Below the pieces are notes generated by a model that was not told the origin of the DNA, ran no database searches, and saw nothing but the letters and a program-made list of their open reading frames with translations. 64,000 nucleotides of DNA from ECT2AJA-044 sp965262845 (GTDB lineage Bacteria; Bacteroidota; Bacteroidia; Flavobacteriales; ECT2AJA-044). The position numbers were made by a program, and so were the translations under genes. The DNA lies in contig CBDHFX010000002.1 in NCBI GenBank assembly GCA_965262845.1, forward strand, positions 992,001-1,056,000. The letters run 5' to 3'. Of the stretch, positions 27,209-35,578 are shown in pieces (within the stretch, counting starts at the first letter, position 1; each line of letters begins with the position of its first letter).

Positions 27209-27841
27209 TTATTCGTCAACCACTGTTAGCAGCTTGTCTGATTGGAACATTCTTTTAGGCGATATTACTTGCTCATCTAATGGAATATTATTGCCGTACC
27301 TTTCTTTAAGTTTAGCCGATACGATTTCATTCTTTAAATCGAAGCTCTTTAATTCCTGGAGACTTCCGATTTCGATTCCTGTTGCTTGCTTATAAATTTT
27401 CCAAACCAATTCAGAACAATAGATTTTATCGTCTGACCATTCAAAATAAATATCATAGGATTTGCCTCTGTACTTTTCCCCAACTTCTTTCATTTTCTTT
27501 AAAGTGAATTCGTTCAATACTTTATCCGCATTTTTTAACCGCTTAACCACATATTTTTGTTTTTCACCCCTTGCTACCCATTCTTTCAATGGGGTCAGCT
27601 TAACAGGTTGAACAGCTTCGAAAACGTAGTATTCAGAACCCTGTTTGTAGATTATTCCCATGTGGCTGTATTTCGAGCCTGTGGCTATTTGGATTGCCTT
27701 GCTTTGCGCTGATTTTGAAGTTTGGAAAATAATATCCCCATTTTTCAGTTTTTCTTTTGGCAGACTTCCTGAACTATTACAAGCTACTGTAATAATAGAA
27801 AGAAGTAAAAGCAGCTGATAGCCTGCTGAAATCTTAATCAT
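27209..27841 (-). CDS. YiiX/YebB-like permuted NlpC/P60 (papain-fold) cysteine hydrolase, lipoprotein
   Basis: 210 aa from the ATG at 27841. MIKISAGYQLLLLLSIITVACNSSG is a lipoprotein signal with Cys as the lipid site. The fold signature is NGDIIFQTSKSAQSKAIQIATGSKYSHMGIIY (His in YSHMG) and later KIYCSELVWKIYKQATG (Cys in YCSELV), the order seen in circularly permuted papain-like enzymes. Members cleave amide or ester bonds in cell walls or lipids; the substrate here is unknown. Its ATG overlaps the TGA of the upstream gene (ATGA). It lies at the island's dxs-proximal end. Confidence 0.85.
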   Translation of the reverse strand: MIKISAGYQLLLLLSIITVACNSSGSLPKEKLKNGDIIFQTSKSAQSKAIQIATGSKYSHMGIIYKQGSEYYVFEAVQPVKLTPLKEWVARGEKQKYVVKRLKNADKVLNEFTLKKMKEVGEKYRGKSYDIYFEWSDDKIYCSELVWKIYKQATGIEIGSLQELKSFDLKNEIVSAKLKERYGNNIPLDEQVISPKRMFQSDKLLTVVDE

Positions 27842-28179
27842 GCTAAAGAACTTGGACGGTAAAACCACCTGTAACCCAAAAGAACAGATAGCATTAAGGC
27901 GGTAGCAAAAAAGCAATTTAAAAGGTCCTGACCCTTGAATTTACCCTCAATACACTCATAAATCAGATTCGGCCAATACTGCTTTTCTGTTGACTTAGGG
28001 TTTAGGATATAGATCCATAAGCCATCTTCTGTGTCTTCCAGGTCTATTATACACTTTTTGTTCGAAAGCAAAACCTCATACTCATCCAGGGATTTGGCTT
28101 CAAAACCATATTGTTGTTCCAATTCAAAGAAACCCTTTTTGATATCGTCGTAAAAGCCCGGTCGTGGTGAATGGATCAT
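27838..28179 (-). CDS. Small protein of unknown function, possible immunity-type protein
   Basis: 113 aa from the ATG at 28179; a further in-frame ATG at 28224 is less likely. No signal peptide. A helical acidic start (GFYDDIKKGFFELEQQYGFEAKSLDEY) leads into strands (NKKCIIDLEDTEDGLWIYIL) and a hydrophobic end. The start overlaps by ATGA the stop of a short decayed frame (28176-28277), and its own stop overlaps the YiiX-like gene by ATGA, so all three were probably one transcription unit. I recognise no family. Confidence 0.6.
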   Translation of the reverse strand: MIHSPRPGFYDDIKKGFFELEQQYGFEAKSLDEYEVLLSNKKCIIDLEDTEDGLWIYILNPKSTEKQYWPNLIYECIEGKFKGQDLLNCFFATALMLSVLLGYRWFYRPSSLA

Positions 28180-28277
28180 TTTTCTGCCGTTTTCTTTACC
28201 ATTTCCTTTTTTTCCTTTAGGCAATCGCTCTTACCTGGGTTTAAGTCGTGCCCCGGGCAGGAACAGCCTTTCCTACA
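28176..28277 (-). pseudogene. Cysteine-containing effector-like tail fragment
   Basis: 33 codons after a stop read CRKGCSCPGHDLNPGKSDCL then KEKKEMVKKTAEK, ending with the TGA that overlaps the ATG at 28179. The CSCPGH and Lys-rich end resemble metal-binding nuclease tails, but this is too short to name. It begins only about 28 bp past the dxs stop, so it marks the island's right border. Confidence 0.4.
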
Positions 28278-28304
28278 TCAACACACACCCTGGTTGGGAA
28301 CTGT

Positions 28305-30257
28305 TCAGAAATATGCTTCCATAGTGCCTTTGTGCCTGTCTCTGTCCGACTGCTGTGTACCCATAAGTTCCAGCACAGCCGTCCGAATACTTTCGGCATC
28401 GTAGTGACACTCCGTATACAGCTGATCCTGAGTGCCGTGCTCAATGAATCGATCCGGAATACCCAAACGGGTCATACGGGCACTATAGCCATGGTCGCAC
28501 ATCCATTCCGATATAGCTGAGCCCATTCCTCCCATTAAACACCCATCTTCAACGGTCACCACCCGATCGAATTTCTCAAAGACCTCGGTCAGGAGCTCAT
28601 CATCCAATGGTTTCACAAAGCGAACATCATAATGTGCTGCGCTTACACCGTCCTCCTTTAAGGTCGCGATAGCCCTGGCTGCATAGTTTCCAATGTGTCC
28701 GATCGTCAGGATGGCTATATCACTACCCTCTTCTATTTTTCGTCCCTTACCGACTTTGATGAGCTCCAGAGGTGTTTGCCATTTAGGCATAACTCCCTGA
28801 CCTCTGGGATAACGGATCACGAACGGACCCATATCCTTCTGACATGCGGTATACATCAGGTTGCGCAGTTCCGATTCATTCATCGGAGCACTGACGATCA
28901 AATGAGGAATACATCGCATATAAGCCAAATCATAGGCTCCGTGATGCGTTGGTCCATCCGCCCCGGCTATCCCGGCACGGTCCAAACAAAAAACGACATT
29001 CAAATGCTGAAGGGCAACATCGTGTATCACCTGATCATAGGCTCGCTGCATGAAGGAACTGTATATGTTGCAGAAAGGGATCATTCCCTGCGTTGCCAGT
29101 CCAGCGCTAAAGGTCACGGCATGCTGTTCGGCAATACCCACGTCAAAGGCCCGGTCCGGCATCTCTTCCATCATGAATTTCAGTGAACATCCGGTAGGCA
29201 TGGCCGGTGTTACCCCCATGATCTTTTCGTTATCCCTGGCCAGTTCAATGATAGTATGCCCAAAGACATCCTGATACTTTGGAGGCTGGGGCAGATCCTC
29301 AACCGTTTTGATGATCCTGCCCGTCTCTTTGTCGAACAAGCCAGGTGCGTGCCACTTGGTCGGGCTGCCTTTTTCAGCCGGACCGTATCCTTTGCCTTTT
29401 ACAGTGATCGCATGCAACACCTTTGGTCCGGGAATATCTTTTAGATCACTCAAAACATGGACCAGGTGATCAACGTTATGGCCGTCAATGGGCCCGAAAT
29501 ACCGGAAATTCAGGCTTTCGAACAAATTGCTTTGCTTCAGTAAGGCTGATTTGACCGCATTCTCGACCTTTTGAACGATAAGCTGTGCGTTCGGTCCGAA
29601 CTTGCTCACTTTTCCGAGCAATTCCCATATCTCGTCCTTTACCTTGTTGTACGTATGCGAGGTTGCAATATCAGTGAGGTATTCCTTCAGCGCTCCGACA
29701 TTCGGGTCAATTGACATGCAATTGTCATTGAGGATCACCAGTAAATTGGTATCTTCCGATCCCGCGTGATTCAATCCTTCATAGGCTAATCCGGCTGTCA
29801 TGGCTCCATCTCCAATGACAGCAATGTGCTGCCTCGGATCATTCCTTTTGCGATTCGCCACGGCCATTCCCAGGGCCGCTGATATGGAAGTGCTGCTGTG
29901 ACCAACTCCAAAGGTGTCGTACCTACTTTCACTTCGCCTGGGAAAGCCGCTGATACCCTTATACCTGCGGTTCGTATGGAACACATCACGACGCCCGGTC
30001 AGGATCTTGTGACCATAGGCCTGGTGCCCCACATCCCAAACCAATTGGTCAGCCGGAGTATCAAAAACATAATGTAAGGCCACCGTTAGTTCAACAACCC
30101 CCAGGGTTGCGCCGAAGTGCCCACCTTTCACCGAAACCAGGTCAATAATGATATTGCGCAATTCGGTTGATACTTGTTTCAGCTGGCTCTTGTCGAGCCG
30201 GCGCAGATCTTCCGGACTGTTGATTTGAGCAAGAAGTGCTCCGGGCCTGAACTCCAT
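28305..30257 (-). CDS. dxs: 1-deoxy-D-xylulose-5-phosphate synthase
   Basis: 650 aa. A TDP-dependent transketolase-like enzyme that joins pyruvate and glyceraldehyde 3-phosphate, the first step of the MEP isoprenoid pathway. Visible parts are VWDVGHQAYGHKILTGR, the TDP/Mg site GDGAMTAGLAYEGLNHAG ending NDNCMSIDPNVG, the pyrimidine-binding part VGIAEQHAVTFSAGLA, and DRAGIAGADGPTHHGAYD. The C-terminal transketolase domain ends with a 28-residue tail. A -7 box lies upstream at 30295-30302. It flanks the accessory island. Confidence 0.97.
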   Translation of the reverse strand: MEFRPGALLAQINSPEDLRRLDKSQLKQVSTELRNIIIDLVSVKGGHFGATLGVVELTVALHYVFDTPADQLVWDVGHQAYGHKILTGRRDVFHTNRRYKGISGFPRRSESRYDTFGVGHSSTSISAALGMAVANRKRNDPRQHIAVIGDGAMTAGLAYEGLNHAGSEDTNLLVILNDNCMSIDPNVGALKEYLTDIATSHTYNKVKDEIWELLGKVSKFGPNAQLIVQKVENAVKSALLKQSNLFESLNFRYFGPIDGHNVDHLVHVLSDLKDIPGPKVLHAITVKGKGYGPAEKGSPTKWHAPGLFDKETGRIIKTVEDLPQPPKYQDVFGHTIIELARDNEKIMGVTPAMPTGCSLKFMMEEMPDRAFDVGIAEQHAVTFSAGLATQGMIPFCNIYSSFMQRAYDQVIHDVALQHLNVVFCLDRAGIAGADGPTHHGAYDLAYMRCIPHLIVSAPMNESELRNLMYTACQKDMGPFVIRYPRGQGVMPKWQTPLELIKVGKGRKIEEGSDIAILTIGHIGNYAARAIATLKEDGVSAAHYDVRFVKPLDDELLTEVFEKFDRVVTVEDGCLMGGMGSAISEWMCDHGYSARMTRLGIPDRFIEHGTQDQLYTECHYDAESIRTAVLELMGTQQSDRDRHKGTMEAYF

Positions 30258-30294
30258 TTTGAGTTGAATTTATCGGAAAGCTAAAGCAACCAGG

Positions 30295-30302
30295 CAAAGG
30301 TA
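30295..30302 (-). promoter_or_regulatory. -7 box for dxs
   Basis: On the minus strand TACCTTTG matches TAnnTTTG, 37 bp before the ATG. Confidence 0.5.
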
Positions 30303-30453
30303 ACAAAGCTAACGATCGCAGGTTCACCCGGGCCCTAAATGTGGCCCTTCGCGCCGCAGGCGCTGATCTTGTTGGGGTAACGGCTTGATTTATACCGGCG
30401 AATTAAATTCCTTTGCGGGGTTGCATCAGGCCGTGAGGCCTTCAGAAAAAGAA

Positions 30454-31887
30454 ATGAAACGGATCAGGGTACAGGAACTGCTGCGCGGTGAGCGTATGAA
30501 TGAAGAGGTGCTGGTTATGGGCTGGGTACGCCATTTTCGGAGCAACCGGTTTATCGCACTGAACGATGGTAGCTGCCTGAGCAATATTCAGGCCGTGGTG
30601 GACTACGGGCAAACTGACGAGGCAATCATTAAGCATATTTCCGTGGGCGCAGCTGTACGCCTGACTGGTAAGCTGGTTGAAAGCCAGGGGCGCAATCAAA
30701 ACGTGGAGATCCAGGTTCGCGAAATGGAAGTGCTCGGTACCGCTGATCCGAAGCAGTATCCGCTGCAACCTAAAAAACACCGTCTCGAATTCCTTCGGAA
30801 AATCGCGCATTTGCGTCCGCGCACGCAAACCTTCGGTGCCGTTTTTCGCATTCGCCATGCCCTGGCCTTTGCAATCCATCAATATTTTAATGATCGCGGC
30901 TATTTCTGCATACATACTCCGGTGATCACAGGAAGTGATGCGGAAGGGGCCGGGGAGCTGTTCCAGGTGACGACGTTCAACCTGAACAACGTACCCAGAA
31001 ATGAAGAGGGATCGGTGGATTTTAAGGCCGATTTCTTCGGTAAGCCGGCCAACCTGACCGTTTCCGGTCAGCTTGAAGCAGAACTGGGAGCCATGGGGCT
31101 TGGACAGGTATACACGTTTGGTCCGACCTTCCGGGCGGAGAATTCCAACACGAGCCGACATCTGGCCGAGTTCTGGATGATCGAACCGGAAGTGGCCTTT
31201 GCCGATCTGAACGACAACATGGATCTGGCCGAGGATTTCCTGAAACACGTGATCAGATATGCCCTTGAACATTGCAGGGAAGACCTCAACTTCCTTGAGC
31301 AATACCTGTTGGAAGAGGAAAGATCAAAACCGCAAAACGAGCGCTCACCCCAGGTTCTCAGGGACAAATTACGCTTTGTGGCCGACAGCGAGTTCAGGCG
31401 CATTTCGTATACAGAGGCTATCGACATCCTCCGCAACAGCAAACCGAACAAAAAGAAGAAGTTTGCGTACCTGATCAAAGACTGGGGTGTTGACCTACAA
31501 AGCGAACACGAGCGCTACCTTGTCGAAAAACACTTTGGGTGTCCGGTGATCCTGTTTGACTATCCGGCCAGGATCAAAGCCTTTTACATGCGGCTGAATA
31601 AAGACGGCAGGACCGTACGCGCCATGGACATTCTGTTCCCGGAGATCGGCGAAATCGTCGGTGGATCTCAGCGTGAGGAACGTTACGATGTACTCAGGAA
31701 AAGGATTGATGAATGCAACATCCCGGAAGAGGAAATGTGGTGGTACCTCGAAACCCGAAAGTTCGGTACTGCCCCGCACAGCGGCTTCGGCCTCGGATTC
31801 GAAAGGCTGGTTCAATTTGTTACGGGAATGGGAAATATTCGCGACGTAATACCATTCCCCCGTTTCCCCGGCAGTGCGGAATTCTGA
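30454..31887 (+). CDS. asnS: Asparaginyl-tRNA synthetase
   Basis: 477 aa from the ATG at 30454 (MKRIRVQELLRGERMNEEVLVMGWVR, the OB-fold anticodon-binding domain); earlier in-frame starts add a nonconserved stretch. It is a class II synthetase: motif 2 lies in FRAENSNTSRHLAEFWMIEPEVAF and motif 3 in GFGLGFERLVQFVTGMGNIRDVIPFPRFPGSAEF. PVITGSDAEGAGELFQVTTFNL marks the AsnRS type. It charges tRNA-Asn in the cytosol. rpoN follows by 59 bp. Confidence 0.97.
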   Translation: MKRIRVQELLRGERMNEEVLVMGWVRHFRSNRFIALNDGSCLSNIQAVVDYGQTDEAIIKHISVGAAVRLTGKLVESQGRNQNVEIQVREMEVLGTADPKQYPLQPKKHRLEFLRKIAHLRPRTQTFGAVFRIRHALAFAIHQYFNDRGYFCIHTPVITGSDAEGAGELFQVTTFNLNNVPRNEEGSVDFKADFFGKPANLTVSGQLEAELGAMGLGQVYTFGPTFRAENSNTSRHLAEFWMIEPEVAFADLNDNMDLAEDFLKHVIRYALEHCREDLNFLEQYLLEEERSKPQNERSPQVLRDKLRFVADSEFRRISYTEAIDILRNSKPNKKKKFAYLIKDWGVDLQSEHERYLVEKHFGCPVILFDYPARIKAFYMRLNKDGRTVRAMDILFPEIGEIVGGSQREERYDVLRKRIDECNIPEEEMWWYLETRKFGTAPHSGFGLGFERLVQFVTGMGNIRDVIPFPRFPGSAEF

Positions 31888-31894
31888 ATTTGGT

Positions 31895-31902
31895 TACTTT
31901 TG
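31895..31902 (+). promoter_or_regulatory. -7 box for rpoN
   Basis: TACTTTTG matches TAnnTTTG, 44 bp before the GTG start of rpoN and just after the asnS stop. Confidence 0.5.
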
Positions 31903-31946
31903 ATATGGTACGGTTTCCGACGTCCGATCAGTAATTCTACCTACAC

Positions 31947-33404
31947 GTGCTTAAGCAACAGCTCCAACAGAAGCTTAGCCAGAAATTATCCCCTCAGCAA
32001 ATACAGCTGATGAAGATGATCCAGTTGCCGGTACAGGCATTGGAACAGCGCGTCAAGCAGGAGCTGGAAGACAATCCCGCACTTGAGGAGGATTTCCCGG
32101 ATCTGGATCCCGATACTTCAGCGGAGCTCAACGATTACGAAGACAGCGAACAGAACACCATTGAAGCGGAGGACATAAATATTGACGAATATTTAAGCGA
32201 TGACGAAATCCCCGGCTATCGGCTCCACGTCAGCAATTATTCCGAAGATGACAGGGAGGCCAGCGTTCCGATAACAGCAGGAGCCACTTTTGTACAGGTA
32301 CTGCTTGATCAGCTGCAGATGACCGACATGGATCCGGAGGTTGAAGAGATCGCGCGCTATCTCGTTGGAGCGGTGGACGACGATGGCTACATCCGACGCG
32401 AACTGATGTCGATCCTGGACGATCTGGCCTTTACCCAAAACATTTTCACCACTATCGACAAGCTCGAAGAAGCCCTTAGCGTGGTACAGACCCTGGACCC
32501 ACCCGGCGTTGGAGCGCGCAACCTACAGGAATGTTTGCTGTTGCAGCTCGAACGCAAAACGGGCAGTAAGGCCGTGAAGAACGCTATCTGCATCCTCCAT
32601 CACTGCTTCGACGAATTCACGAAAAAGCACTACGATCAGATCATCAAAAAGGTGAACCTCAGCGAAGAAGACCTCAAAGGGGCGATCAATGAAATTGTAA
32701 AGCTGAACCCCAAGCCAGGTAGCTCAGCCGCACAAAATATCCGTGGCGCCGAGCAAATAATCCCGGATTTCACTATCAGGATCGTTGATGGTGAACCTGA
32801 ACTGACCCTGCATTCGCGCAATACTCCGGAACTCCATATCAACCGGAGCTACAACGAAATGTTCCAACATTTTCAAAAGATCAGGGACAGGGCCAGCAGG
32901 GAGCAAAAGGAAGCTGTTTTGTTTGTCAAGCAAAAGCTCGACTCCGCCAGGTGGTTCATTGATGCCATCAAGCAGCGCCAGCACACACTTTACGCCACCC
33001 TGAACGCCATTGTGGAAAAACAGCGCGAATACTTTCTAACTGGAGATGAGCGCTTGTTCAGACCTATGATCCTCAAGGATATCGCAGATGAGATTGGCAT
33101 GGATATTTCCACCGTTTCCCGTGTGGCCAGCAACAAATACGTACAGACCCCCTACGGAACCTTCCTGATCAAGAACTTCTTTAGCGAAGCCATGACCAGC
33201 CAGGAAGGCGAAGAAGTGTCGACCCGCAAGATCAAAAAGATCCTTGAAGACTTCATTCTGGAGGAAGATAAGCGCAAGCCCATTACCGACGAAAAACTCT
33301 CACAAGCCCTTAGGGAAAAAGGTTTTCCCATTGCGCGCCGCACCGTGGCCAAATACCGTGAGCAGCTCCATATTCCGGTTGCCCGACTCCGCAAACAACT
33401 CTGA
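31947..33404 (+). CDS. rpoN: RNA polymerase sigma-54 factor
   Basis: 485 aa with a GTG start at 31947. The Gln-rich region I (LKQQLQQKLSQKLSPQQIQLMKMIQLPVQALEQRVKQEL) is typical, followed by an acidic region II, the core-binding region and the C-terminal HTH with the RpoN box ARRTVAKYREQL near residue 465. ISTVSRVASNKYVQTPYGTF is also conserved. It directs transcription that depends on ATP-using activators. No activator gene lies nearby. The next gene overlaps by one base (TGATG). Confidence 0.97.
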   Translation: MLKQQLQQKLSQKLSPQQIQLMKMIQLPVQALEQRVKQELEDNPALEEDFPDLDPDTSAELNDYEDSEQNTIEAEDINIDEYLSDDEIPGYRLHVSNYSEDDREASVPITAGATFVQVLLDQLQMTDMDPEVEEIARYLVGAVDDDGYIRRELMSILDDLAFTQNIFTTIDKLEEALSVVQTLDPPGVGARNLQECLLLQLERKTGSKAVKNAICILHHCFDEFTKKHYDQIIKKVNLSEEDLKGAINEIVKLNPKPGSSAAQNIRGAEQIIPDFTIRIVDGEPELTLHSRNTPELHINRSYNEMFQHFQKIRDRASREQKEAVLFVKQKLDSARWFIDAIKQRQHTLYATLNAIVEKQREYFLTGDERLFRPMILKDIADEIGMDISTVSRVASNKYVQTPYGTFLIKNFFSEAMTSQEGEEVSTRKIKKILEDFILEEDKRKPITDEKLSQALREKGFPIARRTVAKYREQLHIPVARLRKQL

Positions 33405-34000
33405 TGTATTGGATCTCCCGTCTTTTTGCCCATCTCCTGCATCCGATGATCATGCCCACCATCAGTGTATTGCTGATCAATGCCTTCTCCACCATCCAGA
33501 TACCGCAGGAATACTACTATCTCGTTTTAGGCATCGTTTTCGCCGGCACCTATGTTGTTCCGGCTCTGATGGTGGTACTTATGCTGCTCTTTGGAATTGT
33601 GAAAAATGTAGGGTTGCCTAAACGGCAAGACAGGTCCTGGCCGCTGCTTTTCTCAGCCTTATCCGTATACGCTACCGAGCGCATTCTGGAACATCTTTAT
33701 GCTCCCGCCGATATTTTGCATTTCCTTCAGGGTACGACCCTCTCGCTTGTAGTCGGATCCTTCGTTAATCAGGCCATCAAGGCGAGTGTTCATGTCGCTG
33801 GCATCGGTGGGCTCATTGCGGTGGTACTGGCCATCTCGATCCTCGGTCAGGTAAACCTGTATTTCATTCTGGCACCCCTGATCCTGCTGGCTGGGTTTCT
33901 CGCCACCACGCGTATCTACCTAAAAGCTCACCAACCTTCGGAAGTATACATCGGCTTTCTGGTAGGCTTCCTACCCGTATTTACAGTCATGATCCTTTAA
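33404..34000 (+). CDS. Multipass membrane protein, PAP2-like
   Basis: 198 aa, almost all hydrophobic, about six membrane segments. The parts KASVHVAGIGG and RIYLKAHQPSEVYIGFLVG recall the SGH and R...H motifs of PAP2 lipid phosphatases, but the first KxxxxxxRP motif is not clear (KRQDRSWP is a weak match). The family is usually called a PAP2-like protein in this phylum. The start codon overlaps the rpoN stop by one base, so they are probably co-translated. Activity uncertain. Confidence 0.65.
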   Translation: MYWISRLFAHLLHPMIMPTISVLLINAFSTIQIPQEYYYLVLGIVFAGTYVVPALMVVLMLLFGIVKNVGLPKRQDRSWPLLFSALSVYATERILEHLYAPADILHFLQGTTLSLVVGSFVNQAIKASVHVAGIGGLIAVVLAISILGQVNLYFILAPLILLAGFLATTRIYLKAHQPSEVYIGFLVGFLPVFTVMIL

Positions 34001-34101
34001 AAGGCAATGATCGGGGAGCCCCATCGTCAGGGCAATAAGCAGCAGCCATTTTTTCATGGTCCTGGCCAGCAATTTACCAGGACGGACGTAGGGTATTCGC
34101 G

Positions 34102-35445
34102 TTAAACGACACCCTGATCGATCATTGAGTCCGCCACCTTGACGAATCCTGCGATATTGGCCCCCTTCACGTAATTTATGTAACCGTTCTCATCCCTTCC
34201 ATATTTCACACAGGCCTCGTGGATGTCCTTCATGATGGAGAGGAGGCGGTTATCGACCTCTTCACGTGTCCAGCTAAGGCGGAGCGAATTCTGGCTCATT
34301 TCGAGCCCGCTCGTGGCCACCCCTCCGGCATTGCTTGCCTTACCCGGCCCAAACAGGATCCTATGTTTATGGAAGACTGCAATTGCTTCCGGTGTACATG
34401 GCATGTTGGCTCCTTCCGAAACGCAGATCACTCCATTGCTGACCAGGATCTGAGCCTCACTGCCACTGAGCTCGTTATGCGTGGCACAAGGAAAGGCGAT
34501 GTCGCACCTGATGCCCCAGGGACGCTGACCGGCGTAATACTCCGCATTTGGATACTGCTCCAGGTATTCGTTAATGCGTCCGCGACGCACATTTTTAATT
34601 TCCATGATGCAGGCCAACTTTTCCTGGTTGATACCCTCTGCATCGTAAATGAATCCGCCCGAATCGCTCATCGTCACCACTTTTGCTCCGAGCTCCACAG
34701 CCTTTTCGCAGGTGTATTGAGCCACGTTTCCGGAACCGGAAATGGTTACCACCTTGTCGCGAAAGGTCTGGTTCCCTGTCTTCAGCATTTGCTCTGCGAA
34801 ATACACGTTGCCGTATCCGGTGGCCTCAGGACGGATCAAACTTCCGCCCCAGTTGCGTCCCTTGCCGGTCAGTACACCGGTAAACTCGTTGCGCAAACGC
34901 TTGTACTGACCGAACAAATACCCAACCTCGCGTTTGCCCACGCCAATATCGCCTGCAGGTATATCCGTATCCGGTCCTATGTGGCGCGACAGCTCCGTCA
35001 TAAAGCTCTGACAAAAACGCATAACTTCGTTATCCGACCTTCCTTTCGGATCAAAATCGGAACCACCCTTACCACCGCCCAGCGGCAATGTGGTTAATGA
35101 ATTCTTGAAGACCTGCTCAAACGCGAGGAATTTCAAAATGCTCAAATTCACCGATGGGTGAAAACGCAGCCCCCCTTTATACGGCCCAATCGCCGAGTTC
35201 ATCTCAACCCGAAGGCCACGGTTCACCTGCACCCTCCCCTCATCGTCAATCCAGGGTACACGAAACAAGATCACGCGCTCTGGCTCCACGATACGATCCA
35301 AAATTTTGTGCTCCCTGTACCTGGGATTTGCTTCAATAAAGGGCATCACCGTTTCGACCACTTCCTGCACGGCCTGCAGAAATTCCGGTTCATGGCGATC
35401 CTTCGCAGTGATGCGGTCCATAAACTCCTTTTGTGTAGCGTTCAT
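34102..35445 (-). CDS. gdhA: NADP-specific glutamate dehydrogenase
   Basis: 447 aa, the size of the hexameric NADP-type enzyme. It aminates 2-oxoglutarate to glutamate. The catalytic part is GPYKGGLRFHPSVNLSILKFLAFEQ and LPLGGGKGGSDFDPKGRSDNE; the dinucleotide fold carries TISGSGNVAQYTCEKAVELGAKVVTMSDSGG. Ser rather than Asp follows the Gly-rich turn region (TMSDS), in line with NADP use. A -7 box lies 28 bp upstream of the ATG, and the gene diverges from dprA. Confidence 0.96.
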   Translation of the reverse strand: MNATQKEFMDRITAKDRHEPEFLQAVQEVVETVMPFIEANPRYREHKILDRIVEPERVILFRVPWIDDEGRVQVNRGLRVEMNSAIGPYKGGLRFHPSVNLSILKFLAFEQVFKNSLTTLPLGGGKGGSDFDPKGRSDNEVMRFCQSFMTELSRHIGPDTDIPAGDIGVGKREVGYLFGQYKRLRNEFTGVLTGKGRNWGGSLIRPEATGYGNVYFAEQMLKTGNQTFRDKVVTISGSGNVAQYTCEKAVELGAKVVTMSDSGGFIYDAEGINQEKLACIMEIKNVRRGRINEYLEQYPNAEYYAGQRPWGIRCDIAFPCATHNELSGSEAQILVSNGVICVSEGANMPCTPEAIAVFHKHRILFGPGKASNAGGVATSGLEMSQNSLRLSWTREEVDNRLLSIMKDIHEACVKYGRDENGYINYVKGANIAGFVKVADSMIDQGVV

Positions 35446-35472
35446 ATGGGGTTTTATGTGTGTTTATCTGGG

Positions 35473-35480
35473 CAAAAGTA
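35473..35480 (-). promoter_or_regulatory. -7 box for gdhA
   Basis: On the minus strand TACTTTTG matches TAnnTTTG, 28 bp before the ATG at 35445. Confidence 0.5.
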
Positions 35481-35578
35481 GGAGAAATTCTTTACCGCGC
35501 CCCTATTTTTTCACCTACTCCCTGGCGAGTGGCACCCAGGGCTATTTTAAGGCCCCGGGCTGCCCTACCTTGCGCCCG

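Noticed and set aside
28241..28444. 67-codon minus-strand frame overlapping the end of dxs
   Set aside because: It is an out-of-frame shadow of dxs and the neighbouring tail fragment.
35306..35578. N-terminal extension of dprA by 91 codons
   Set aside because: It runs antisense into gdhA, carries no DprA features and has a composition unlike the rest.
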